Positions 1 through 8,491 of a stretch of DNA of 28,534 nucleotides are shown here, piece by piece. The translations under genes were made by a program, and so were the position numbers. Position 1 is the first letter of the stretch, and each line of letters starts with the position of its first letter. The notes under the pieces were generated by a model. It saw only the letters and a program-made list of their open reading frames with translations, was not told the origin of the DNA and ran no database searches. Source of the stretch: Pseudomonadota bacterium (lineage in GTDB: Bacteria; Myxococcota_A; Polyangia; Haliangiales; Haliangiaceae); contig JAEYYY010000649.1 in NCBI GenBank assembly GCA_023430775.1, forward strand, positions 1-28,534. Reading direction: 5' to 3'.

Positions 1-1
1 G

Positions 2-1240
2 TTCGACTGGGACGAGCAGCCGACCGGCGGCCCGCCGCGGATCGTCTACGTCGGGTCGATCGATGCCGGCCGCGGCATCCGCGTGCTGCTCCGGGCGATG
101 GTCGCGATCGCCCGCGAGGTCGATGCCCGCCTGGTGCTCGCCGGGACGTTCGCGCCGAAGTTCGAGTCGAACCTGACGCAGGGCATTCGCGAGCTCGGCC
201 TCGAAGGCAAGGTCGAGGTCCTGGGTGCGGTCGATCACGACCAGCTCCCCGCGCTGATCGCGACGTCCACGGTCTGCGTGGTGCCCGGCGCCGCCGACGT
301 CACGCCCAACCCGACGGCGCTCTACCCGACGAAGATCCTCGAGTACATGGCCTGCAAGCGCGCGATCGTGGCACCGCGGCGCGACACGCTCGCCCACGTC
401 GTCGAGAACAACCGCGAGGCGCTGCTGTTCGAGCCCGGCGATCCGATCGATCTCGCGAGAAAGGTGCTGCGCTTGCTCGGCGAGCCGATGCTGCGCGAGC
501 GGATCGCCCAGCACGCCTACGAGCGGGTGCGTCGCGACTTCACGGCCTCGGCGGCCCGCCGCCAGCTGCGCGCCGCGTACACCGTGCTGGCCGATCGCTT
601 CGAGATCGAGACCGAGGCCGCGGAAGACGACTCGCCGAAGCCGATCGAGATGCTCGCCGACGATGACTTCGAGGCGACCGTGTTCGAGGAGGCGCCGCAA
701 GCACCTCACGTCGATACCGCCGTGCACAAGCTCGAGGTGATCGACGACGCGCTCTCCGGCGGCACCAGCTCGGGAGCGGTGATCGTCGACGAGACCATGG
801 AGCGCGCGCCGGTCTCGCCGAACACGCAGGACGCCGGCAACTGGACGTCGTCGGGCCTGGCCGCAGCTCCCGCGCCGCCGGGCGACGACTGGGTGGTGAC
901 CGGCCTGTCGGCCGCCGTGCGCGCGCTCGAAGAGGACTCGAGCGAGGCGGTGTCCGCACCCGACGACGGCACGCCGATCGAGGGCGTGATCGCCGCGGCA
1001 CCCGCCTTGCCGGTGGTCGACGGCTCGTTCGTCGCCGGCGAGATCGACGTGCCGACGCCGCCGCCCAAGTTCGACGACGTCGACGAGCGCGTCACCGAGC
1101 GGGATCGCGAGAAGCGCGAGAAGCGAGACAGCCGCGACACGCCGGCCGTCGAGTTCACCGCCGCGAGCGGATTGCTCGGCACCACGGAGTCGCCCGAGCC
1201 CGATACCGGCTCGCGCACGCCGCCGATCGAGCGTCGTTAG
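2..1240 (+). CDS. Glycosyltransferase, GT4-like, 5'-truncated by window edge, with long acidic C-terminal tail
   Basis: The reading frame is open from base 2, so the true start lies outside the window; 412 residues are visible. The first ~190 resemble the C-terminal Rossmann half of a GT-B glycosyltransferase. There is a beta-strand followed by 'GSIDAGRG' at the start, a central 'LGAVDHDQLPALIA' stretch, and 'PTKILEYMACKRAIVAP', the nucleotide-sugar binding region of GT4 enzymes, followed by 'EALLFEPGD'. Such enzymes transfer a sugar from an NDP-sugar, often to cell-surface polysaccharide or lipid. The remaining ~200 residues are rich in Asp, Glu, Pro, Ala and Thr with no recognisable domain, and look disordered. 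That tail is unusual for the family. Acceptor and donor cannot be told from sequence. The family call is fairly sure, the precise function is not. Confidence 0.8.
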   Translation, partial: FDWDEQPTGGPPRIVYVGSIDAGRGIRVLLRAMVAIAREVDARLVLAGTFAPKFESNLTQGIRELGLEGKVEVLGAVDHDQLPALIATSTVCVVPGAADVTPNPTALYPTKILEYMACKRAIVAPRRDTLAHVVENNREALLFEPGDPIDLARKVLRLLGEPMLRERIAQHAYERVRRDFTASAARRQLRAAYTVLADRFEIETEAAEDDSPKPIEMLADDDFEATVFEEAPQAPHVDTAVHKLEVIDDALSGGTSSGAVIVDETMERAPVSPNTQDAGNWTSSGLAAAPAPPGDDWVVTGLSAAVRALEEDSSEAVSAPDDGTPIEGVIAAAPALPVVDGSFVAGEIDVPTPPPKFDDVDERVTERDREKREKRDSRDTPAVEFTAASGLLGTTESPEPDTGSRTPPIERR

Positions 1241-1265
1241 TTCGCGCCCCAGTTCCGCGGCCTGC

Positions 1266-1850
1266 ATGCAGCGCCGTGTTAGGTTCGTGCGCGGAGGCCG
1301 CCTCATTCCGGTCGTCGCGCTCGTCAATCTGCTGTTCGGTATCGGGTTCGCGCTGATCGCGCGCGATCGGATCCGCGCGGATGGGCCATTCGCGCCCCCG
1401 GCGTTTCACCTCGTGCTGCTGCACGCGGCGGCGGTGGTGGCGCCGATCGCGCTCTACTTCTATGCGGTGCACCCGGCATGGGCCTGGATGTACTGGATCA
1501 ACCCCGAGAAGCTCGCCGGCGTTGCCGTGCTGCCGCTGATGGTCGGCCACGCGGCGCTGGTGATCGGCGGCTGGTACGTCGCGTCGGTGATGATCCGGCG
1601 CGGTTATCAGGGCGCGCTGCTCTACGGCGGCGGCTTCGTGGTGCTGGTGCTCTTGATCCTGGTGGTCGGCGGCATCAACCGGCTCGGCACCGCGGCCGAC
1701 TATCTCGGCTGGCAGGTCGACCGCGGCACGTCGCTGTTCGACGTCAAGCTCGGCTGGGCGTTCGCGGTGAGCCTGTTGGCCCTGTTCGGGTCGGCGATCT
1801 ACATCGCGATCGAGCTCGGCCGCGACGGGCGACGAGTCCGCGCGCGGTGA
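1266..1850 (+). CDS. Hypothetical polytopic membrane protein (about five TM segments)
   Basis: 194 residues with ATG start 25 bases after the preceding stop. Hydrophobic segments lie at about residues 13-33, 48-68, 86-108, 116-137 and 163-184, separated by short loops. A basic N-terminus (MQRRVRFVRGGR) and basic C-terminus (RDGRRVRAR) suggest cytoplasmic ends. I see no catalytic motif and do not recognise the family. A weak Shine-Dalgarno cannot be excluded but none is obvious. It lies between a glycosyltransferase and an envelope lipoprotein pair on the same strand, so an envelope role is possible, but that is inference from context only. Confidence 0.7.
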   Translation: MQRRVRFVRGGRLIPVVALVNLLFGIGFALIARDRIRADGPFAPPAFHLVLLHAAAVVAPIALYFYAVHPAWAWMYWINPEKLAGVAVLPLMVGHAALVIGGWYVASVMIRRGYQGALLYGGGFVVLVLLILVVGGINRLGTAADYLGWQVDRGTSLFDVKLGWAFAVSLLALFGSAIYIAIELGRDGRRVRAR

Positions 1851-1856
1851 TAAGCT
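1851..1856 (+). promoter_or_regulatory. Putative -10 hexamer (TAAGCT) for a leaderless transcript
   Basis: TAAGCT ends 8 bases before the ATG at 1865, and no Shine-Dalgarno is present between them. It overlaps the region just after the stop of the upstream gene. This is one of a series of such elements in the window (see findings). Confidence 0.5.
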
Positions 1857-1864
1857 AGGCCGCG

Positions 1865-2241
1865 ATGCGCGCCGTCGTCCTCCTCGTACTCGTCCTGACC
1901 GCCTGCGGTCCGGTGGCGTACGTCAGCGAGGTGACGCGCAAGGCCTCCGATCGCGTCGAGAAGGCGCGCGCCGCCGAGGCCGACAAGTACGCCCCCTACT
2001 ACTGGACCCGAGCCAGGGAGTACCTCCACAAGGCGCGCGAGCGCGCCGCCTACGCCGATTACCAGGGCGCGAACCGGTTCGGCCGGCTCGCCTCGGAGGC
2101 GGCGGAGCTCGCCGAGCAGACGGCGGTCGAGGCCAAAAAAGATCCCTCGAAGCGGCCGATCGACGCCAAGCCCGACGTCGCGCCGGCGAAGCCCAACGAC
2201 GTCGACGACGAGACGCCGCTCGCGCCGGCAAAGGAATCCCC

Positions 2242-2245
<4 letters not shown>
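1865..2245 (+). CDS. DUF4398-like outer-membrane lipoprotein
   Basis: 126 residues. A short signal sequence ends in the lipobox LTAC (Cys14), so it is predicted to be a lipoprotein. The body is helical and highly charged: 'TRAREYLHKARERAAYADYQGANRFGRLASEAAELAEQTAVEA' in segments resembles the DUF4398 family, which is often found beside OmpA-like genes. The C-terminal ~35 residues are Pro/Lys/Asp rich and low complexity. Its stop overlaps the next gene's GTG start in a GTGA junction, so the two are probably translationally coupled. It likely forms a periplasmic helical hairpin that works with the OmpA-like partner at peptidoglycan or the outer membrane; this role is inferred. Confidence 0.8.
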
Positions 2246-3294
<1,049 letters not shown>

Positions 3295-3353
3295 CGGCCC
3301 TGCGAGCGTTGTAAGCCCACACGAATCCCGCGCGATCGCCCCGGCGGCTGCGG

Positions 3354-3359
3354 TATATC
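3354..3359 (+). promoter_or_regulatory. Putative -10 hexamer (TATATC) close to start codon
   Basis: TATATC ends 7 bases before the ATG at 3367 in otherwise GC-rich DNA. There is no Shine-Dalgarno in the gap. It fits the TANNNT series except for a final C. Confidence 0.4.
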
Positions 3360-3366
3360 AGCACGC

Positions 3367-4803
3367 ATGGGAACCCGACGCGGGCTGATCGTTGTCTCGC
3401 AGGCCGTTGCGCTGCTGCTCGCAGCCGGGGTGGTACACGCCGATCCGAAGGGCGATGCCGACAAAGCCGCGAAAGCCGCGATGGAGAGCTACGACCTGAT
3501 GGATTACGACGCCGCGAAGAAGTCGCTCGAGAAGGCGATCACGGCGGCCACCAAGGCGAAGCTCGACAAGGATCCCGTCAACGCGAAGCTCCACCTCTAC
3601 CTCGGCATCACGTCGTTCGCGGGTGGCGATGCCGAGGCGGCGAAGAAGGCGTTCACCACCGCGGTCAAGATCGATCCCAAGATCCAGATCGAGGCCGCGT
3701 ACAAGTCGCCCGAGCTGTCGAAGCTGCTCGAGGCCGCGCGCAGCGAAGCGGGTGGCACCAGCGCCGGCGGCGGTGGCGAGCCGTCCACCGACGGTGTCGA
3801 CTGCGCGTCGATCAAGGGCCTGCAGTTCAAGGAGCCGGACGGCGGCAAGGGCGGCGTCGCCCAGCCGATCGAGGCGTATCTCGCGGCAGATGTCACGGCG
3901 GCCAAGGTCGTGGTCGCGTTCCGCCCCGAGGGCTCCACCGACTTCACCGAGGTCAAGCTGACGAAGAGCGGCGGCTGCAAGTACGCCGGCTCGATTCCCG
4001 GCGCCGCGCTCAAGGGTTCGATCCTTCACTATTACGTCGCGGCGATCGATGCCAACAACCGGCCGATCAGCGGCGCCACCGCGGGCAACGCGCGCACGCC
4101 GAACCTGCTCGAGATCAGCGCCGCGGTGCCGGGTAGCGGCTCCGGTGACGGCGAGAACCCGCTCGGTGGTGGCGGTGGCAACAAGGGCGGCGGCGGCAAC
4201 TCCGGCGGCTCCGTCGGCGGCGGCACCACGATCACCGGCGGCAAGCCGGCGCGGGTGTTCCTCGCCGTCGTCGGCGGCACCGGCTTTGGCTACGTCACCG
4301 GCGTCACCGAGGCGAACAACGAGGTCCAGACCTGCTGCGTCGGCAACAGCCTGTTCGTGCTGACGCCGGAGCTCGGCTACTACGTCAACCCGCAGCTATC
4401 GATCGGCCTCGCCGGTCGCATCGGCTTCCCGCTCGGTGCCAACGTCGATCCGCCGAACGCCACCCACTCGACCATCGCGCCCGCCGCGGTGGTGCGCGTG
4501 CGCTACGCGATGTCGCAGAGCGGCGAAGGGCTGCGCATCATGGGCCAGCTCGGCGGTGGCGTCATGCGCAACACCATCAAGCTCCAGATGCAGAGCGGCG
4601 GTGGCGATACCGATATCGTCGCGCAGGGCCCGCTGCTGGTCGGTGCCGGCATCGGCTTCATGAAGAGGCTGACCAACAACCTCGCGTTCATGGCGGATGT
4701 CTCGGCGCTCGCGGGGATCGCGGTGGTCGACAAGCTCGGGACCGCGCGGATGAACACCGGCGTCGGTGGCGATGTCAGCCTCGGCCTCGCCGTCGGCTTC
4801 TAG
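3367..4803 (+). CDS. Exported TPR protein with C-terminal outer-membrane beta-barrel-like domain
   Basis: 478 residues. Residues 1-25 form a signal peptide ending at VHA. Residues ~28-125 are TPR-like helices ('AMESYDLMDYDAAKKSLEKA', 'LHLYLGITSFAGGDAEAA'). Residues ~140-255 form a beta-rich domain containing 'ILHYYVAAIDANNRPI'. A glycine-rich linker (NPLGGGGGNKGGGGNSGG) follows, then ~180 residues of alternating polar/hydrophobic strands ending in 'SLGLAVGF', with the terminal Phe typical of outer-membrane barrels. The TPR plus beta-domain part resembles the protein at 26608-27978, so the two appear to be paralogues with different C-termini. Function unknown; an outer-membrane location is inferred. 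Confidence 0.75.
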   Translation: MGTRRGLIVVSQAVALLLAAGVVHADPKGDADKAAKAAMESYDLMDYDAAKKSLEKAITAATKAKLDKDPVNAKLHLYLGITSFAGGDAEAAKKAFTTAVKIDPKIQIEAAYKSPELSKLLEAARSEAGGTSAGGGGEPSTDGVDCASIKGLQFKEPDGGKGGVAQPIEAYLAADVTAAKVVVAFRPEGSTDFTEVKLTKSGGCKYAGSIPGAALKGSILHYYVAAIDANNRPISGATAGNARTPNLLEISAAVPGSGSGDGENPLGGGGGNKGGGGNSGGSVGGGTTITGGKPARVFLAVVGGTGFGYVTGVTEANNEVQTCCVGNSLFVLTPELGYYVNPQLSIGLAGRIGFPLGANVDPPNATHSTIAPAAVVRVRYAMSQSGEGLRIMGQLGGGVMRNTIKLQMQSGGGDTDIVAQGPLLVGAGIGFMKRLTNNLAFMADVSALAGIAVVDKLGTARMNTGVGGDVSLGLAVGF

Positions 4804-4850
4804 TTGCCCTCATCGGGCTCGCGCTGGTCGTGTTGCGCCGGCGCGATTGA

Positions 4851-6245
4851 TCAGGCCTCGCCCATCTCGGTGCGTTCCGCCGTGTCGCCGGTGCGCTGCT
4901 GGCGATAGACCTTGAGCCGCAGCGTCAGGACGTAGGTCATCGCGCAGGCGAGGGCGGCCGGTGGGCCGTAGGCCGGTCCGAACACCTCGAGTACGAGCGC
5001 GATCGACGCCAGCGGCACGCCGATCACCGCGACCAGCGACGAGGCGATGCCGACGACGACGAAGATCGCCAGATCGGTGTCAGCGGGCAACGCGCCCGAC
5101 ATCACGAGCAGCTCGGCGGTGAGCCGTCCGGACACGCCGCCGAGGAACATCGACGGGATCAGGATGCCGGCGGAGCCGCCCGAACCGATCGTGAACCCGG
5201 TGGTCAGCATCTTGCCGACCAGCAGCACGGACAGCACCAGCAGCGAAGGATGCTCGCCGCCGAGCAGCGCACCCAGCGTGTGCTCGCCCATGCCCAGCAG
5301 GTCGCGCGGCGAGACGCCGACCGCGAGCCATGCCGTCAGCGTCACGGCGGCGATCCCGAGACCACCTGCAGCACCTCGCAACGGACCACCGACGCGGCCG
5401 ACCAGCGCCGTGGTGTGGGTGGTGAGCAGGCCGAAACCGAGCGCGAGCGGCGCCGACACGGCCACCGCGACGAGCACGGTGACGCCGTACTCCGGTAGCG
5501 AGTAGGCGTGGCTGTGCGGCGGGGCGACGAACAGCGGCCCGGCGCCGAACACGCGCTGATTGAGGACGTACGCGATCATCGCGGCGAGCAGCGCGTAGGC
5601 GAACTTGCGGTAGATGATCCGATCGCCGTACGCGATCTCGATCGAGAACAGCGCCGCGGTGAACGGAGTCCCGAGCAGGGTGCCGACGGCCGCCGCGATG
5701 CCGGCGAGCTGGAACGTCCGCAGCTCGGCCTCGCGCCTGGCGCGGAGCAAGCGGGACACGCCGGCGCCGAACGCTTCACCGACCACCACGACGGGCGCTT
5801 CGAGCCCGCCCGAGCCGCCGGTCCCGAGCGTCAGCGCGGTCGCCACCGACTTGCGGCCGGCGAGCGCGAAGTCGGGGCGCTCGTATCGCGGGTCCGGATC
5901 GTCGCCGTCGTGAACGTAGGTGACGTGGTAGTTCTCGAGGGCGACGTGGATGCCGTCACCGGCGGCGTCGCGCCAGCTCTCGAGCCGCAACACCAGGCCG
6001 CGGACGAAGCCACCGATCACGAGCAAGCCGGCGAGTCCGAGCATCGCGATCAGATCGGGGCCGTGGCCGTCGAGCCAGCCGTGTCCGTGCTCGGTGACCT
6101 CGTGCACGACCCAGCGCAGCGCCGAGCACGCGCCCCAGACCGCGACCGCCAGCACGACGACCACGCCGAGCATGCGGAGGACACTCAGCGACGAGTCGTG
6201 CAGCTCGCGCTGCTCGTCGTCGAGGCGGTCGTACAGCTGCCCCAT
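4851..6245 (-). CDS. ClC-family chloride channel/transporter
   Basis: 464 residues, mostly membrane helices. The family's pore motifs are visible. 'GTGGSGGLEAP' (141-151) corresponds to GxxGREGP with the gating glutamate at E149, 'GSGGSAGILIP' (354-364) matches the GxFxP-type motif, and Tyr426 is in the place of the inner-gate tyrosine. The GSGIP position appears as 'GDGI' (96-99). In 'ALFSIEIAYG' the first glutamate of the family's EE pair is kept (E203) but the second, the proton-pathway glutamate of H+/Cl- antiporters, is Ile204, as in ClC channels where it is Val. It probably conducts Cl- or related anions across the inner membrane. No C-terminal CBS domain is present. It converges with the gene at 3367-4803. 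Confidence 0.88.
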   Translation of the reverse strand: MGQLYDRLDDEQRELHDSSLSVLRMLGVVVVLAVAVWGACSALRWVVHEVTEHGHGWLDGHGPDLIAMLGLAGLLVIGGFVRGLVLRLESWRDAAGDGIHVALENYHVTYVHDGDDPDPRYERPDFALAGRKSVATALTLGTGGSGGLEAPVVVVGEAFGAGVSRLLRARREAELRTFQLAGIAAAVGTLLGTPFTAALFSIEIAYGDRIIYRKFAYALLAAMIAYVLNQRVFGAGPLFVAPPHSHAYSLPEYGVTVLVAVAVSAPLALGFGLLTTHTTALVGRVGGPLRGAAGGLGIAAVTLTAWLAVGVSPRDLLGMGEHTLGALLGGEHPSLLVLSVLLVGKMLTTGFTIGSGGSAGILIPSMFLGGVSGRLTAELLVMSGALPADTDLAIFVVVGIASSLVAVIGVPLASIALVLEVFGPAYGPPAALACAMTYVLTLRLKVYRQQRTGDTAERTEMGEA

Positions 6246-6260
6246 ACGGCTCGACCGTCA

Positions 6261-6291
6261 CAAGAAATCGTTTGAGTAGCAACGATTCTTG
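6261..6291 (-). other. Imperfect inverted repeat between kinase gene and ClC gene
   Basis: CAAGAAATCGTT (6261-6272) and AACGATTCTTG (6281-6291) pair with a single bulged base around an 8-base loop. On the minus strand the hairpin lies 4 bases after the kinase stop and 15 bases before the ClC start. The sequence is unusually AT-rich for this window. There is no clean T-tract, so it could be a terminator or an operator for the ClC gene. Confidence 0.5.
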
Positions 6292-6295
6292 ACCG

Positions 6296-7762
6296 CTACT
6301 TCGGCTTGCCAAGCCCGAGCGGGTGAAAGAACAAGTGGACCTCACCGGCGGTGACCTCGGCGCTGCTCGGCGCGGCAGTCAGCACGACCGCGGCCTCGAC
6401 GATGCGATCGCCGCCCTCGTGCAGATAGATCACGCGCTTGATCGTGCGCCGGCTCGCGACACACGCCGCGAGATCGTCGAACAGCGACGGATAGATCTCC
6501 GGAAGCGCCGAGTCGCGCAGCTCGAGCCCGCCCGCATCGCCGGCCGCGCCGAGGAACTCGTAGAACGCGGCGTTGGCGGCGCGCACGTGGCCGGTCGCAT
6601 TGCACGCGGCCATCGGGAGCGGCACCGCGTGGAACACCTCCGAGGCGGCCTTCATCCGGTGATCGATCTCGCGCCGCTCTCGCGCGGCATCGGGTGCGAG
6701 GGCGCGGCGCGAGCGATTCTCCATGCCGAGCATGCCCATCAACGCGCGCAGCTCGTACATGAACGATTGCACGTCGGGGTGGCGGTGCGCCGGATCCTTC
6801 GCGGTGGCGCGCGCGACCAGCGCATCGGCGCGCTCGTCGAGCGGATCGTCGGTGTGCTGCGAGGGGGCAGGCACGGGGACGGTGCCGTGCATCGCGAAGA
6901 TCTGCTGCATCGTGCCGGTGAACGGCAGCCGGCCGGTGAGGAGCTCGAACAGCACGATGCCGAGCGCGTAGATGTCGCTGGCCTGGCTGGCGGCGGCGCC
7001 GTCGATCCGCTCGGGCGCGAGGTACTCGGGCGTGCCGTCGACCCCCTCGGTGCGGCCGAGGTCGGGGCGCGCGAGCCCGAAATCGAGCAGCTTGATCAGC
7101 CGGCGCTGCAGCGTGGTGCGAACGAGGAAGATGTTCTCGCTCTTGATGTCGCCGTGGATGATCGCCTTGCCGTGGATGAAGCGCACGGCGTCGGCGACCT
7201 GCCACATCACGTCGCACGCGACCTTCGGGGTCAGCTTGCCGGTGTGCTTGATCTTCGAGTGGACCGTCTGGCCGTCGAGCAGCTCCATGACCATGAACAG
7301 CCCGAAGTTGTCGTCCTGACCGAAGTCGACGATCGAGCAGATGTTGTCGTGGGTGAGGGCCGAGGCGAGGCGGGCCTCGCGATAGAACATCTCGCGGATC
7401 TTCGGGTTGGTCGCGATCGCGCTCTTGATCAGCTTGAGCGCGAACGCCTTGCCGAGCGCCTGGTGACGCACGCGCAGCACGCGCCCCATGCCGCCGCGGC
7501 CGAGCTGGCCCTCGACGATGTAGCGGCCACCGATCACGTCACCGCCACGGGCACCACGCTTGCCACCGATCTCGATCGACGAGTCGCGCTGCGAGTCTCG
7601 CGCCGGCGCGAACAAGCTCGGCAGCTCGGTCACGGGGACCCCACCGACGACGCTCTTGCTGATCAGCACGGAGCGATGCACCGACGGCAGCAGCGTCTCG
7701 TGCCCATCACGCTGTACCGGTTCGCCGAGCTCGACATCACTGTCGGTCGGTTTCTTGCCCAC
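6296..7762 (-). CDS. Hanks-type Ser/Thr protein kinase with C-terminal PAS-like region
   Basis: 488 residues from a GTG at 7762, chosen because upstream codons run into the divergent gene and a TACGAT hexamer sits 5 bases before it. Residues 1-78 are unassigned. The kinase domain spans ~80-350: P-loop GRGGMGRV (88-95), Lys110 in 'FALKLIK', catalytic loop 'HGDIKSENIF' with D205, K207 and N210, 'DFG' at 227-229 and 'APE' at 249-251. The catalytic Asp is preceded by Gly, so it is a non-RD kinase. After a linker, residues ~370-480 look like a PAS sensor ('VPLPMAACNATGHVRAANAAFYEFL'). No membrane segment is seen, so it is probably cytoplasmic. Targets are unknown. It is divergent from cyaY. Confidence 0.88.
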   Translation of the reverse strand: MGKKPTDSDVELGEPVQRDGHETLLPSVHRSVLISKSVVGGVPVTELPSLFAPARDSQRDSSIEIGGKRGARGGDVIGGRYIVEGQLGRGGMGRVLRVRHQALGKAFALKLIKSAIATNPKIREMFYREARLASALTHDNICSIVDFGQDDNFGLFMVMELLDGQTVHSKIKHTGKLTPKVACDVMWQVADAVRFIHGKAIIHGDIKSENIFLVRTTLQRRLIKLLDFGLARPDLGRTEGVDGTPEYLAPERIDGAAASQASDIYALGIVLFELLTGRLPFTGTMQQIFAMHGTVPVPAPSQHTDDPLDERADALVARATAKDPAHRHPDVQSFMYELRALMGMLGMENRSRRALAPDAARERREIDHRMKAASEVFHAVPLPMAACNATGHVRAANAAFYEFLGAAGDAGGLELRDSALPEIYPSLFDDLAACVASRRTIKRVIYLHEGGDRIVEAAVVLTAAPSSAEVTAGEVHLFFHPLGLGKPK

Positions 7763-7767
7763 GGGGC

Positions 7768-7773
7768 ATCGTA
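7768..7773 (-). promoter_or_regulatory. Putative -10 hexamer (TACGAT) for the kinase gene
   Basis: Read on the minus strand, TACGAT ends 5 bases before the GTG start at 7762. It lies in the 36-base gap shared with the divergent cyaY gene, so any -35 element would be inside or next to the other gene. Confidence 0.45.
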
Positions 7774-7786
7774 CCCAGGAATGCGG

Positions 7787-7792
7787 TAGAGA
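7787..7792 (+). promoter_or_regulatory. Weak putative -10 hexamer (TAGAGA) for cyaY
   Basis: TAGAGA ends 6 bases before the ATG at 7799. It lacks the final T of TANNNT, so it is a weaker member of the series, but the 6-base spacing matches. Confidence 0.3.
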
Positions 7793-7798
7793 GTGGGC

Positions 7799-8116
7799 AT
7801 GGACGACGCAGAGTTCGACAAGATCGCGCGCGACGAGCTCGGTCACCTCGAGGATGCCCTCTCCGATGTCGACCCCGACGAGTGCGAGGTGTCGTCGAGC
7901 GATGGCGTGCTCAAGCTCGACCTCAAGGACGGCACGCGGGTGGTGATCAACAGCCACCGCGCCGCGCGGCAGATCTGGATGGCCGCGGTCTCGACGGCCT
8001 GGCACTTCGACCCGGTGACGCCCACGACCTGGCGCGCCAGCAAGACCAACGAGGAGCTCCGGCCGACGCTCGCCAAGCTGCTGCGCGAGCGGATCGGCCT
8101 CGACGTTGCGTTGTAG
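7799..8116 (+). CDS. cyaY: Iron donor protein CyaY (frataxin)
   Basis: 105 residues, the usual length for bacterial frataxin. The N-terminal acidic helix 'MDDAEFDKIARDELGHLEDAL' in parts, the acidic ridge 'DVDPDECEV', and strands 'GVLKLDLKDGTRVVIN', 'RQIWMAAVSTAWHFD' follow the CyaY fold, including the conserved N-x-x-x-x-x-x-Q-I-W and the W-H-F-D strand. Frataxin binds Fe2+ and regulates Fe-S cluster assembly on the IscS/IscU complex in the cytoplasm. I chose ATG 7799 over the in-frame GTG at 7793 because of its position relative to the upstream hexamer and because homologues begin there. It is first of four tightly packed genes; no isc gene is nearby. Confidence 0.85.
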   Translation: MDDAEFDKIARDELGHLEDALSDVDPDECEVSSSDGVLKLDLKDGTRVVINSHRAARQIWMAAVSTAWHFDPVTPTTWRASKTNEELRPTLAKLLRERIGLDVAL

Positions 8117-8119
8117 GAT
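8114..8119 (+). promoter_or_regulatory. Putative -10 hexamer (TAGGAT) overlapping the cyaY stop codon
   Basis: TAGGAT begins with the cyaY stop codon TAG and ends 6 bases before the ATG at 8126. It could give the TerB-like gene its own leaderless transcript, or it could be a chance result of the stop codon. Confidence 0.35.
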
Positions 8120-8125
8120 GGGGCC

Positions 8126-8491
8126 ATGGCCGAGTCGCAGATCCTCAGCGTGATCCGGATGTGGGCGGCCGTCGCGTGGGCGGACGGGCTGCTGGCCGAG
8201 GCGGAGGCCGAGAGCCTGCGGCGGCTGATCCGCTCGGCGGACCTGTCGAGCGAGGAGCGCGCCGAGGCGCTGCAGACGCTCGAAGGCGAGGTCAAGCTGC
8301 CGGCGACGTACCTGACGAGCCTCGATGCGGATGCGCGGCGCGGCATCTACCGCGCGGCGTGCCGGATGGCGGTCGTCGATCACGTGTTCCATGCCAGCGA
8401 GCGGATGACCCTCGACAAGCTGCGCGGCCTGCTCGGCGTGCCCGAGGATGTCGCCCGCGAGATCGAAGCCGACTTGCCCGAACTGATCTGA
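8126..8491 (+). CDS. TerB-like (TerB/DjlA N-terminal family) protein
   Basis: 121 residues, all helical. 'VIRMWAAVAWADGLLAEAEAESLRRLI' and 'RAACRMAVVDHVFHASERMTLDKLRGLLGV' are the two symmetric halves of the TerB fold, each with an Asp in the A-D-G/V-D-H turn and a following Glu, positions that bind metal in TerB-like proteins. The name comes from tellurite-resistance clusters, but isolated family members are common and mostly uncharacterised, so no tellurite role is claimed. It begins 9 bases after cyaY and its TGA overlaps the ATG of the next gene by one base. Confidence 0.75.
   Translation: MAESQILSVIRMWAAVAWADGLLAEAEAESLRRLIRSADLSSEERAEALQTLEGEVKLPATYLTSLDADARRGIYRAACRMAVVDHVFHASERMTLDKLRGLLGVPEDVAREIEADLPELI

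Noticed and set aside
6323..7789. Long plus-strand reading frame opposite the Ser/Thr kinase
   Set aside because: The minus-strand protein has complete kinase motifs; this frame is an Arg/Glu/His-rich mirror caused by high GC.
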